Of a DNA stretch of 64,000 nucleotides, positions 25,767 to 37,327 are shown piece after piece. Position 1 is the stretch's first letter, and each line of letters opens with the position of its first letter. The stretch covers positions 62,001 through 126,000 of the forward strand of contig VJWN01000011.1 of assembly GCA_007644065.1 (NCBI GenBank). Direction: 5' to 3'. The translations under genes and the position numbers were made by a program. This DNA comes from Margaritispora aquatica (lineage: Eukaryota > Ascomycota > Leotiomycetes > Helotiales > Discinellaceae). Below the pieces are notes generated by a model that made no database searches, was not told the DNA's origin, and saw nothing but the letters and a program-made list of their open reading frames with translations.

Positions 25767-27840
25767 TTAAGCACTCCGTGCATCCACGCATTGTGAGTAG
25801 TACGGGTTCCAGTATTTGCAAACATTCCCCTTTGTACATTTGCCGCTTCCAGTCCAGTTCAGACCACCGCATTGGTAGTATTCCTTGATTTGAACCACTG
25901 CAGATGCAGATGCAGATGCCGATCCTGGTGCTGAGCTGGCTGTCAAACTCCCGCTCGCCGAGGTCGTGAGGGTGGGAGATGGAAGAGCAGAGGAGACTAA
26001 AGTAGCTAAAGTGGTCGGGAGAGTCGAAATGGTAATGCTGCTCGATGAAGAGACGACAGCAGACACGATAGATGACGGAGTAGCGGATGATGTGGCATTA
26101 CTGGCAGCTGATGTCGAGATTGCAAGGTTGCCACCTGCAACGCTTGTCAAATAGGTTGTTGGGATTGTGGAAGAGAAAGCACTGCTGAGAGATTGCACAA
26201 AGGTTACGGTGGTAGTCTCGTCAAGGCTGCTGCTTGTTCTCGATGCATTGACTTGTGGAGCGGAAGTGGATGGAAGAATAGTCGTATAATCTGTGATGGT
26301 GCTACCAGCTTGAGTGATGGTAACTGGCGCAGCGGTCACAGTTACGGTGACTGTATGGCCATGATGGGGCTTCCTGCTCTTTGTTTTGGGACGGGAGGCT
26401 GGCTGGCTTGATGTGCGTGGGAGGGTTGAGGAGGTGCTGTTCGAGATTTCTGATGAAGTCACAAAAGGTGCGCTTGTTCCAGTAGGGAAGGAAGTCGGAA
26501 GTGTTGGCGCAAGGTTAGATGTCGAGTTCGTGAAGAATGCTGGCGAAGACCTGGTGATTGGGAGACCTGTTCCTACTGGTACAGAGCTGATAACGCCACT
26601 TGAAGTTGAGATGATCTGAGAAGATGAGTTCGTCACTATTGCATTGTTCCCAGTTGCGAATACGCCAGTTGACAAAGCGGGAGCTTTTGTCGTTGTAGAA
26701 TTCAAGAAGAGAGCCCCTGACGTCTTGGTGTATAGCGGGCGACCTGACGGGGATATGATGGCGGGGATTGCTGTTGAAAGGCTACCACTTGAGGGGATAC
26801 CCGTTGGTTGTGGACTTAATGAAGTTGAGTTCTGGAAGGATAATCCGCCAGTTTTGGTGATTGGCAGATGGCCGCTTGCACTGTGTAGGTAGGAACCCTG
26901 AGTTAATGATGCTACTCCTGAGGAGGTGCCATTGCCAAAGTAAGCGCTTTGTCCTTTGGTTATAGGAAGACGCACACTAGCTGATGCAGCTGTTTTAGAA
27001 GTATTATTATGGGTAGGTGAAGTGAAATTACTTCCAGTGCTTGGTTTTGCAAAACCAGAGACTCCGGATCCGGATGGATGAGAAACACCTGTCCCGCTCG
27101 CCAAAGGAGTAGATGTTGAGGTGGCATTGAAGAAGTGGGCTCCTGATGAGAAGGGAAGGTGACCACTTGAAGAGGCCAACTTCGTGGTATTTTTCGCTGT
27201 GTTTGTGTGCGAGCCTAACCCAGATGGCTTCACAAAGCCAGCTGTGCCTGTTGGATGAACAGATAATGTACCATTGGCGAAGAAGGCACTTGAGCCCTTA
27301 GTGTATGGGAGATGTCCTACTGCACCTGTGCCTGAAATATGAGAGTTTCCAGTTCCAGTAGGCTTCACAACAGAAGTGACGTTTAAGGGATAACTTGACG
27401 CTTTGGTGCATGGAAGATGTCCTGAGGCCGACGCCCTCGATGCAGTTCCGGAGACATGATGGATGTTTCCAGTTGGCTGTGCAAAACCAGCAGTTGTGTT
27501 CGAGAAGAACAACCCTGCTGATTTTGTGAAAGGCGCATGAGAGGGTTTGCTTGACAGTGCTGTCGAGTACTCGATAGAGAGAAGTGCTGTATTTGATGAG
27601 GGGGCCTCAGAAGACGTTGGTTCGGGAAGAACGGTTGAAGAGCTCTGTCGTACTCTACATATTGTTATTATAAAACGCCTGGTTTCTGAACGACTAAACT
27701 TACGGGACTGGTCTGTACCATGTAGCAGACTCATTCTTTGATACAACACCTCCAGTGCTATGCGCAAAGCCTGTTTCAGCCGAGAAAGCAGACTGCGCCA
27801 AAACAACTGGTACTAAGCCAGCATAGAAAAGATACCGCAT
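25767..27840 (-). CDS. Secreted Ser/Thr-rich repeat protein with C-terminal CBM1
   Basis: Exons 27704-27840 and 25767-27654 join to 674 residues. The first exon gives a signal peptide (MRYLFYAGLVPVVLAQS) and shows that the real start lies upstream of the long frame. The middle consists of about eight degenerate repeats of the form GHLPxTKxxxxFFxNxT followed by a PTGT-like spacer (for example GHLPYTKGSSAFFANGT, GHLPITKTGGLSFQNST, GLPITRSSPAFFTNST). A basic patch RPKTKSRKPHHG, a threonine stretch and a very Ser/Ala/Thr-rich linker follow. The last 40 residues are a fungal cellulose-binding module with its four Cys and aromatic face (QCGGLNWTGSGKC, CKYWNPYYSQC). No catalytic domain is present. 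It is probably a heavily glycosylated wall or matrix protein that docks on cellulose. Family of the repeat not known to me. Confidence 0.85.
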
Positions 27841-29775
27841 GCTTGCGTGCGTGAAGTAGCTTAGCTACCTAGGTAATGAATGAATGAATGAATGAATGAA
27901 TAGACTGATTTTGTTGGCCCGTCTTGTATACGTAAACGAATGAGATGGCACAGCCAAGAGCAGCAAAGCAAGCAAGCAAGCAGACAACCAAATGGAGCAA
28001 AAGAACGACAAGAGGTGAGAAAACTCCTAAAAGACTGAATGACGAGAAGGAGGAAGCAAGAGCAGAGGAGAAACACGAGATAGACATCTTGAACTACAAA
28101 TAGATGTGGATTCGGAAATCAACAGTGCCTTGGTGGGGTTGTAGATCTGACCGTACAGCTCCGGGCTACTTTCCGAAATACAAAAGCAAAGTCTCCAACA
28201 TCTCCAATCTTCACAATTGAAAACTGTATTTCAGAGGGGAAGGGCCGGATTCTGACAATCTGATGTGGTTGTGGTCCCATATATGTAATCAATCTCCAAC
28301 GCGCACAGCCAGCCAAGTGTCCATAGCTCCCGAGAGCCGCACACTCTGGGTCTCTGACAGCTAGGAGGGAAAACCAAAGGACTCTTTCTCCACCAGATAT
28401 GGAGAAGAATATTTACCTGTTGATTACCAGAGAGATGAACCAAATCTTAAACCCTTATTGTCATGTTGCAGGACTGCATGTGGCACGATCAGTGAAACAT
28501 TCACTCTTAGCCCTTGCATTGTTTGGTAAAGTGACAAGGAGACGTTCTCCCAAGTACCAAGGCCAGATGGCGAGAGGATGGGTGCGTAGCTGGTAACCAC
28601 TTGAAAGTGATACAGTACGTCTGTACACATATCTACAAGGACCGAAATTGCTTTTGATGTATGCCGAGTTGACCTTCATTCTGCTATGACGATACTAGAA
28701 AGGGACAATCATCATCTACTTGAAACCTTGTGAGTGGCTCAACAACCAGAAGCGAGAAGATACCTGTGTCATTATATTAAGTGGTGCAATGTATATAGAT
28801 ACTGCCACTGCTTTTTTTTAATGTGAGGTAAGGTGTATAACACACTATGTACCTTAGGTAGCTTACGAGGCTTCTATTGCTCAGAACATCGAGAATCCCA
28901 CCCGAACTTGATCACATGATATACACTCACCCACCTACCTAAGGTAGGCTAGGTACCTAGGGTTTCCTGTCAACCTAAGGTACCTCCCTGTACCTTATCG
29001 TCATCACATGTTAGTTCGACAGCTGGAATTAGCAAAACTGCGCATAGATATGGCGAGGGCATCTGACAGGCATCTGCTGACCGAAAAGAAAATGATAGAA
29101 CTAACATTTTGCTCTGCGTTTGGGCTTTATCGCTGGAAATTAAAGTGATCGATGGAATAGAAGACAAGCATCTTGACTAGCATACAACGATTTCAAAGGA
29201 AATTGCGGCTGTATCATTATGGCTTTTGACAATTCTCCTCGTTCGGCATGTTAAAGAGGTCATCAATCTATTCTTCCACAGACATACAAAATTGTTAGTT
29301 CGATTGTTTCACGCATGTTGTCTCTGGAACAAAGACGATAGCTCGTCAATATCGACTAATCGCTACTAAGTATCTTAGCAAGGCATCAAGAGATTTTATT
29401 TGGCCAAAATAAGCATAACAACATCATTACGCTCTTCGCTATATGATTTCGAAGATTTTTAGATGCTATTTGTCGAAAAACCAAACCTGATTGTATAGCT
29501 CATTTGGTGGTAGTCGTACTCCATGGCTAACACATCTGAGTGTATTCGCTAGATGAGGGGAGAGTTGTGTGCTATTGCGGGTTGTTTTACGCTAAGTTGT
29601 GATTAGATCATAGATATGGGAGCGTTTACAACAAACTTTCCTTTCTCCCCCAAAAGTCTATAAGGGCAGGGACCTGTTCCAGACAGAGACATTACAAAAT
29701 TGGGATTTTCTTCCAGCATGAGATGACCACTGCTTACTCAAATTGATCGCGAAAGTCTTCAAAGTAGTCATTAAT
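27841..29775. other. Divergent intergenic region between the CBM1 gene and the Argonaute remnant
   Basis: About 1.9 kb with no convincing gene. It contains a TGAA microsatellite next to the CBM1 start and a GCAA repeat at 27963-27980. A cluster of TACCTAAGGTA-type palindromes lies at 28840-28995. Short open frames (28399-28596 and others) lack motifs. Nothing resembling a tRNA was found. Confidence 0.5.
27877..27900. repeat. (TGAA)6 microsatellite
   Basis: Six TGAA units about 40 nt upstream of the CBM1 gene start (minus strand), probably within its leader or core promoter. Length change here could affect expression; that is speculation. Confidence 0.8.
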
Positions 29776-31437
29776 ATGTCTGGCTCTTCACACAAACACC
29801 CTTATGAGATCCCGAAAAATTTCGGCATCGTCTCTGCATCCGCGACACAACATGCTGATCTTATCAAATCGTTTCAAAGCCTCCAGATGAATGTATTGCC
29901 AGCTCTGGAGCTCAGTCCGGAAGATTTAGAGAAGAAAAAGACTGAACGCCAGGCACAACGAGCCACGAATCAGGACAAATGGGAGAAGTCTGCGCTCACA
30001 CTTTCCGGTATCACTGGAACCAAGATCAACGCAAATTTCCCTGGCAAGGCAAACTTCTTCAAAATCTCGATCACCAATCCCTTCATAGACCTGCGGAGAT
30101 ATCGCATCGAACTAGGAGCAGTGGGTTCCGGAGCTCATAAGAAAATCCCTACCAACCGTGAGCTTAAGCGAAAACTTATTAGATATCTGCTCCAAGTAAG
30201 ACGACCTCTCGACTCAGTATACTGGGTGACCGATCATTATGCCTACATAATCAGTGTTGGAAAGCTTTTCCAAGACATTGGAGAAGAGGAACTCTGACTT
30301 CGAGTCGTCTACTAATTATTCGTTGATGTTAGGCTTAAGATCAACTTCAAGCTTGGTGGTACCAACCACGTCGTGGATATATCGTCCAAGAGTAAAATTC
30401 GTGCCTCTACGATGGTCTTTGGTGCCGATGTTACACATTCTGGAAAAAGTCTCGACAATGGTTGTCCCTCATTCGCAGCTGTCGTTGCCTGCGAAGCCGG
30501 AAGTCCGAGCATATCTGCCAACTATTTGGCATCAGCAAAACTTCAGTCAAACAACACCGAGGTAAGCATATGTAACTCTAGTAATCTAAATTCCATAAAG
30601 ATCGGCTAATGTTGTGCTCCGCATCTCTAGTTTACCGAAGACCTTCAAGCAATGGTCGAGGAACGTCTTAGAGCGTATTTCATAGCCAACGGGCGAAAGC
30701 TTCCTCATCACATCCTATTCTACCGCGATGGTGTTAGCGAAAGTCAATACGGTATGGTAAAGGACGAGGAGCTACCTCAAATTACAAAGGCATGTGAAAG
30801 TGTCATTATCAAAGCCAAAGGCCTGGCTCAAAATGGAAAATATCAGTACAGCGGCCCAGAAGACAGCATCAAGGTTACACTAGTCGTTGTGGGTAAACGC
30901 CACCATGCACGCTTCTTTCGAGAGCCAGTCTCGAGGGAAAACCACCCTGCAGGCACCTGTGTTGATACCCAAGTCATAGTTCCCCATCAGTTCAGCTTCT
31001 ACCTCCAAAGCCATCATAGCGGGCTCGGCACAGCCCGAAGTGGTAATTATGTGGTCATTCACAACGAGAGCGGATATGGAATCGGAGAGCTTGAAGATAT
31101 CGTAAGTCAAGATCAAGAGCACGAATATAATCTCATAGCAAGCATGGAGAGGTTACTAACACTCGCTTCTGGACAAATCATTTATGCTATGTTGGATCTC
31201 TGGGCCACCACGGCACTCTCAGTCTGCACCCCAGCTCGCTACGCCGATATCTTATGCACTCGTCTCAGATGCTACATGTATCCAGTCCTACACGGTGAAA
31301 TGCTCGATATCCTAAAAGACAACCCTGTAAAGGACGACAAGAAGCACCGACTGATATGGGGTAAAGAGCAACTTAAGCCAGGCGATCGTGCTAACCCTTG
31401 GCATCAAACCCTGGACAATATCATGTTTTATCTTTGA
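29776..31437 (+). pseudogene. Argonaute (QDE-2-like) gene lacking PAZ and MID
   Basis: Argonaute slices RNA guided by small RNA. Here the 5' part (29776-30297, 173 codons) matches an N domain and linker (FKISITNPFIDLRRYRIELG, YAYIISVGKLFQDIG) and stops at TGA. About 35 nt later a PIWI exon begins (GG-CTT-AAG, KINFKLGGTNHVVD). It runs to 30561, then a 69-nt intron (30562-30630), then 30631-31437 to a normal C terminus DNIMFYL. PAZ and MID (several hundred residues) are missing. The PIWI part keeps the expected acidic residues: FGADVTH, NNTE, FYRDGVSE and ARYADIL. No GT in the right phase exists before the stop, so splicing cannot join the parts. A second lesion is likely at 31102-31173: donor GTAAGT and branch CTAAC remain but no acceptor AG follows in place, so the frame reads through. 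A deletion derivative, probably inactive. Confidence 0.8.
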
Positions 31438-32322
31438 ATACAGGCTAACTTATCTTTTTTGCGTCCCTTGTCTCATTTCAAGTCCGGTTTCTACTGAGAA
31501 ACGGATATCTCATTTCTAGTATTCTTCTCCTTTAATCTTTTGATCATTTCACTCCATCATATTTTTACTCGCAACCTCCACTTTCATTCAAGCTCCATTT
31601 CAGCATCAATTACCTGTCCCAATTACCACGAATATGTCCATTTCGTTCATTCAGGACACTGGCAGGGATTGTGATCGAAAGTTGAGATGGAGTGGAATGT
31701 CTGACTGCTTTCTGATTTGTTGTTGCCTGAAATTGGCACGGAATAGATGCAAAGGTAGATGGTTTCAGTTTGTACTTTTCGGTTATCTGAGAGTTTTCTA
31801 GCTTTCATCATGTATGTAACGCCGCAATTTCGTGATATCTTATTTCAGAACACAAAATTTTGAAGTGCTTACAAGAATTGTAGATACCCATAAGGTGAAC
31901 CCAGCCGTGTGATCCCATTACCGGTTCGACCTTAGTGTGATAGCTTGGCACCTTGAGGTACCTATTTACTAAACCGAGGCTTGACAACCTTAGTCTTCAT
32001 ATCGCATTAGGTGCCAACCAGAGAGGATTCATAAAGAGAAGTCGGCAGACTGCACCAAAGACACAAGCGAGATCTTGGCACCACTCATCAGCGCACCCAG
32101 CAAAACTTGAAATTCCGCCACATGAGATGAAGCTTTCATTGTCCGAGGACCGAGATGAATACTTGAGTGATATATCGTATGAGTTGGATGCAATAAAGGT
32201 GCGGGGTGATTAAAGCATACATTGAAATATCCCAAAAGCACCAACACTATTTAACCAGCTCTATCCCGTTCCCTCTAACAAGCCAACAAACTTTTCCTAC
32301 TCAACTTGCTACTCTTCTGCGC
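31438..32322. other. Convergent intergenic region, nothing recognised
   Basis: Tail-to-tail spacer between the Argonaute remnant and the Gly/Pro-rich protein gene. The open frame 31953-32213 has no motif. One ACCTTGAGGTACCTAT palindrome-like element lies near 31950. A tRNA-like GGTTCGA at 31923 was tested and rejected. Confidence 0.5.
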
Positions 32323-33942
32323 TCACACCCCTCTCTTCGACCGCTTATAATATCCATTCCCACCTTGATTTCCACCCTGACCATAAGTCGGCGGCGGCGG
32401 AGGTGGTGGTGGAGGAGGGGGAGCATAAGTCTGCACCGGCGGGACACTCACAGGCTTCGAGCTAATTACCGGCTTCGACGTCACAACCCCACCAGCCGTC
32501 TTCGTAACTGGGTACGTAGGCATAGGCGGGCCAGGATTCGGGGACGGACCGACATTGAGGCCACAGATGCGATCAAATGCCACGCCGGAGAGAGTGGGTG
32601 CTGCGCCTGGGTAGGGTGCTGGACCTGGGAGGAGGAGAGAGGGGCGAAGAAGCGTGGTGTAGAGGATGCAGATCCAATTAGGGGATACTATGGTTGGGGG
32701 TGGGTTGTTAGTGTGTGTGTTTGGTGGTGGGGGCTTAAGCGAATGTGAGGTGGTGATAGGTTTGAGACGATGATGGTTGATAGGAGTATAAGATGATGGT
32801 GGAGACTTACAGTACCCAACATACCAACTCTCGCATCCCTCAGTACAGTAATACTGGCACTTGAACTCAACATACGGTCTCGCTTCGCCAGGCAAATTCC
32901 AGATATACTACTCAATCATCGTCAGCACACCTTTCCTCATTATTCCCAACACGAAATCTTACACCTATCTTCCCCACTCCACTCAAGACAACACCACCAA
33001 AACCACAACAAGAAATTAATAACAAGGTAAACTCACACTCCCACCATACACACTTGCCGCCACTGCACTCTCATTAAGCACGACATTATTGATCGCTGGC
33101 GTCGGCAGCACCTGCGCAAACGAAATCGTGTACCCCTCCGTCGTGATTGGCGTTCCAGGCACGCAAGTAGGTCCAACGGCGCAATAGGGTCCGTTGAACG
33201 TGTTGGTTACGAGAGAGGTGTACGTGTATGTCACGATGGTGGTGTAGGCTGCGATGCCGTTTGTTAAGGTGGCGGGCGCGGCGCATTGTCCGTTGTAGGG
33301 GAGCGAGGTGAAGGTTCCGCCTGTGAGGGCGGTTGTGATGGGTTTTGGTGGTGGGGGAGGAGGAGGAGGGGTAACAGTGGTGGGTTTGAGTTGTGGTGGT
33401 TGGGGTTGAGAAGGAGGTGGAACGTAGGAGGGTTGAGAAGGAGGGAGATATCCGCCGTTATTACCTCCTGTTGATCCTCCTCCACTGTGAAAAGTTAGCA
33501 TGCAGGAGGGAAAGTGAAATCGATAACCAATCTTTGCGGTATAGCCACCTCTCTTACAATCCATCTCTGACTCCCGTATTCCTCACCTCGCACACAAAAA
33601 TAACAAAATCACAAAGAGAAGAGACACAACATACCCACTACTACTACCACCACCACCAATCCCACCCAAAAAGGGACCCAAAAAGCCGCCCAACCCTCCC
33701 AGACCACCCAATCCACCCAAAACACCACCTATACCACCAAGCCCACCTCCCGACGAGCCTCCACCGCTCCCTCCAGGCGGACTCGAACCCGAGCCATAAG
33801 AGCCTGAGCCTGAGCCAAAATTGCCTGATTGTCCAGAGTTGGAGCCACCAGATCCAGTTCCAGCACCGTAGTCGTAGCCTTGAGCTGCTGAGCTACTGAT
33901 GAGAGAGACGATGGTGAGGAGTGCGGATGAGAAGAGCTTCAT
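32323..33942 (-). CDS. Secreted Gly- and Pro-rich protein
   Basis: Exons 33635-33942, 33037-33484, 32811-32907 and 32323-32687 join in frame to 405 residues. Signal peptide MKLFSSALLTIVSLISSSAAQ is followed by a Gly/Ser block with GGLGGLGG runs (about 40-105) and a Pro block (PPSQPQPPQLKP, PPPPPPPP). A more ordinary central domain (about 155-300) contains GQCAAPATLTNG, TYTYTSLVTNTFNGPYC, PTCVPGTP and KCQYYCTEGCESWYVGY. The C-terminal third is again Pro-rich with a run of 11 Pro and ends in a basic tail YKRSKRGV. This build (signal, glycine-rich, Cys-bearing core, polyproline) fits a structural cell-wall or surface protein. No GPI site is evident because the tail is charged. Function unknown. 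Third and fourth exon choices are supported only by frame and GT-AG sites. Confidence 0.75.
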
Positions 33943-34963
33943 TTTGTCTCGCTAAGCTGAGCTTCCAAACCTAAAAGTGAGAAGGCAAAAGAGGAGACAA
34001 GAAGAGAGGGCAGGAGAGGAAACAGCCAGACAGAACTGCAGAGCGAATCAGCAGTAAGTCAGCTGAGAGATGAACGATCTCAAATGTGTAGGTAGATAGA
34101 CAAATACCAAATTTCTTCAAACCAATGTCTTGAACGCGCCAGTTAAATATCTAGAGGAACCCGAATACTAAGACTCCGCCTTGGGACATCTTGGATTCGA
34201 ACTTGCACTTGAGCTTGTAACCATGAAGATACCAAGAATTTGCTCGTGGGGCGGTAATCACTGTAGTACGCCCGGTATTCAGATGTATCTCAACTTGAAC
34301 GTGGGTGCGAGGGGATGGCAAAATATTTGTGCGTGCCATGAGAATGAACAACTAGGTATAGATCATCGCGGACAAAACGAGGCAGAATACCAAGGTGTGA
34401 GGAAATTTGACGAGAGTGAAGCAAGCTAGAGAAAAATCTTCATCGTGCTCCAGTTGATGACTTGTCTTGGTACCGATCTGCTAGCTCTTTCCGATCCAAA
34501 GGGCGATTTCATTATTGTGGTTCAAGACTACAGAAAGATCTACCTGCGTCTCTCACACCATACGGTCGTCTCGAAGTAATATTTGAAATATTGGTAACGG
34601 TTTCAACAACGTTGCGTGCGTCCACACAACGCAACACGAAGTAGGACTTCCCACCACATGGCTGCATATCAGATACCACGAAGGAAGATCAAGGCTCAAG
34701 GAAATACAAACATAACACGAAACAAAAGCACGTTGTACATCATGCGAAATATAATGTATCGTTTTTGATTCTCTCTATCCGTGCCCCAAGTCTGAAGGCG
34801 CTGTTATCACAAGGGTACTTTTTTAAGATTATACCACCATCGCCAACGACGAAGGCAAATGCGTACCAGCAAAAGCAAGCAGGCTCATGCATATGAATTT
34901 GACCTTCGTGAAATACCGACCCAATCAAACTCCGCTAACCCGCAAACAAAGTCATTAATGCAT
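33943..34963. other. Intergenic region, nothing recognised
   Basis: It holds the promoter of the Gly/Pro-rich protein gene and the hsp90 3' end. Short open frames at 34181-34429 and 34462-34644 have no motif. No repeats of note. Confidence 0.5.
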
Positions 34964-37119
34964 CTAATCAACCTCCTCCATCGCACTCTCAGCTGGCGCA
35001 TCGTCAGAAGCCTCCTCAGCAGCGGTCTCCTCAACAGCCTCTGGCTCCTCATCGACGTTCAGTCCGAGAGAAACAAGCTTGTGAATGCGCTCGGCAAATC
35101 CAGCTGGCTCCTCAATAGTGAAACCGGAAACCAGGAGCGAAGTCTCGAAAAGAAGTTGGGTGATAGACTTAACAGTTCGGTCGTTCTCTCCATCAGCCTC
35201 AACCTTCTTCTTGAGCTCCTTGATGATTGGCGAACGGGGCGAGATCTCGAAAGTCTTCTTGGAGGACATGTATGAGGACATGGAGGTGTCACGGAGAGCC
35301 TGTGCCTTCATGATACGCTCCATGTTGGCAGACCAACCGAATTGACCGGTACGGATAGCACATGGTGCGCCAACCAACTTGTGGGAGACAACGACCTTCT
35401 CGACCTTGTCACCGAGAACGTTCTTGAGAGCCTTGGCAAGTCCCTCATACTCTTTCTCCTCAGACTCACGGGTCTTCTTCTCATCATCAGTCTCCTCAAG
35501 CTCGAAGTCCTTGGTGATATCAACGAGCTTCTTGCCATCGAACTCCTTGAGTTGAGTCATGGCGTACTCATCAATGGGGTCAACCAAGAAGAGAACCTCG
35601 AAGTTCTTCTCCTTGAGGGTATCCAAGAATGGTGACTTCTGAACAGCCTTGAGGGACTCGCCAGTGATGTAGTACATGTTCTTTTGGTGCTCAGACATGC
35701 GAGTGACATAGTCAGCAAGGGAGGTTTGGTCATCACCAGACTTGGTGGAGTTGAATCGGAGAAGCTTGGAAAGAGCAGCGCGGTTCTGGGAATCCTCGTG
35801 GATACCGAGCTTGATGTTCTTGCTGAAAGCAGTGTAGAACTTGTCAAAGTTCTCCTTGTCCTCGGAGATCTCAGCGAAGAGCTCAAGAACCTTCTTGACG
35901 ATGTTCTTCTTGATAACCTTCATGATCTTGTTCTGTTGAAGGGTCTCACGGGACAAGTTGAGTGGGAGATCCTCAGAATCGACAACACCCTTGACGAAGC
36001 TCAACCACTCAGGAATGAGATCAGTGGCATCGTCAGTGATGAAGACACGGCGGACATAGAGCTTGATGTTGTTCTTAGTCTTCTTGGTCTCGAAAAGATC
36101 GAATGGAGCACGCTTTGGAACGAAGAGAATGGCACGGAACTCGAGCTGACCCTCAACGGAGAAGTGCTTGACTGCGAGGTGGTCCTCCCAATCGTTGGAG
36201 AGAGACTTGTAGAAGGATCCGTACTCCTCCTGTGTGATGTCGGATGGGTTGCGAGTCCAAATTGGCTTTTGCTTGTTGAGCTCTTCCTCCTCAATCTTGG
36301 TCTCCTTGATCTTCTTGGTCTTCTTCTCCTTCTTCTCTTCCTCCTCATCATCAACCTCCTCGATCTTTGGCTTCTTGTCATCAGCCTCATCGACCTTGGA
36401 CTCCTCCTCCTCATCAGGAACCTCCTTCTCAGTCTCCTTGGAGACGTGAAGGTAGATTGGGTATGAGATGAACTCGGAGTGCTTCTTGACAACCTCCTTG
36501 ATCTTGGCCTCGTTCAAGTAATCAAGCTGCTCTTCCTTGAGGTGCAGGATGATCTTTGTACCACGGCCGAGCTGCTCACCCTCGGTATCTGGCTCGATGG
36601 TGAAGGTTCCACCAGCGCTGGACTCCCAGATGTACTGCTCATCATCGTTGTTCTTGGAAACGACGGTGACACGATCTGCGACGAGGTATGCGGAGTAGAA
36701 GCCAACACCGAATTGACCAATCATGGAAATATCTGCACCTGCGGTGAGAGCCTCCATAAACTGCTTGGTTCCAGATCGTGCAATCGTACCCAGGTTGTTG
36801 ACGAGATCCTATCGGTGAGTTAGCAAAGATTGAGGATGAGGTTTGTGGGGTAACTTACAGCCTTGGTCATACCAATACCAGTATCGCGGAGAGTCAAGGT
36901 CTTGTTCTCCTTGTCTGGGATGATGTCGATACGGAGATCCTTACCAGACTCGAGTTTACTCGAATCTGAGAGAGCCTCATATCTAATCTTGTCGAGAGCA
37001 TCGGAACAGTTGGAAACCAACTCTCTTAAGAAGATCTCCTTGTTGGAATAGACTGTGTTAATGATCAAGCCGAGAAGCTGGGAGATCTCAGCCTGGAACT
37101 CGAAAGTTTCGCCAGCCAT
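34964..37119 (-). CDS. hsp90: Cytosolic Hsp90 chaperone
   Basis: ATP-dependent chaperone that matures kinases, receptors and other clients. Exons 36859-37119 and 34964-36808 join to 701 residues, the normal fungal length. The N-terminal ATP domain shows [35 protein letters not shown] and [16 protein letters not shown] charged linker (about 210-265) is rich in Glu/Lys ([20 protein letters not shown]). The middle domain contains RVFITDD and [11 protein letters not shown] with the catalytic-loop Arg. The protein ends in MEEVD, the docking motif for TPR co-chaperones, which marks the cytosolic form. A 5' leader intron is visible (listed separately). Codon use is strongly biased to C-ending codons, as expected for a very highly expressed gene. 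Confidence 0.98.
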
Positions 37120-37133
37120 TGTTGCGGTAGATT

Positions 37134-37327
37134 CTGCGGGGAATGATGTTAGTTGAGATCTGCAGAAGAAGTTGAAGTGCGTTTGATATTTGGAGAGGAA
37201 GATGGGGAATTGCTGCAGCAGAATTGATAGCTTTTTGGGGCTGTTTCAGTATGAGGCTGAACACACAACAGCTGCCTGTTGCGAATTGTTTGTTGATCAG
37301 GATAGGATGTGAATGAATAAAGCTTAC
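37134..37327 (-). other. Intron in the hsp90 5' leader
   Basis: On the minus strand a consensus donor (AAAGGTAAGC at 37327) and acceptor (CCCCGCAG ending at 37134) flank a 194-nt segment. It contains a CTAAC branch site about 20 nt before the acceptor, and the acceptor lies 14 nt before the hsp90 ATG. Leader introns are common in highly expressed fungal genes. Predicted from sequence only. Confidence 0.6.

Noticed and set aside
31900..31960. GGTTCGA resembling a tRNA T-loop
   Set aside because: The flanks do not form a five-base T stem or an acceptor stem, and no D or anticodon arm is found upstream.
34180..34215. Minus-strand TTCGAATCC resembling a tRNA T-arm
   Set aside because: The two halves of the T stem do not pair, and no acceptor stem is visible.
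35342..36823. Long plus-strand open frames, up to 260 codons, inside hsp90
   Set aside because: They are antisense shadows of a highly biased codon pattern; Leu-rich with no domain.
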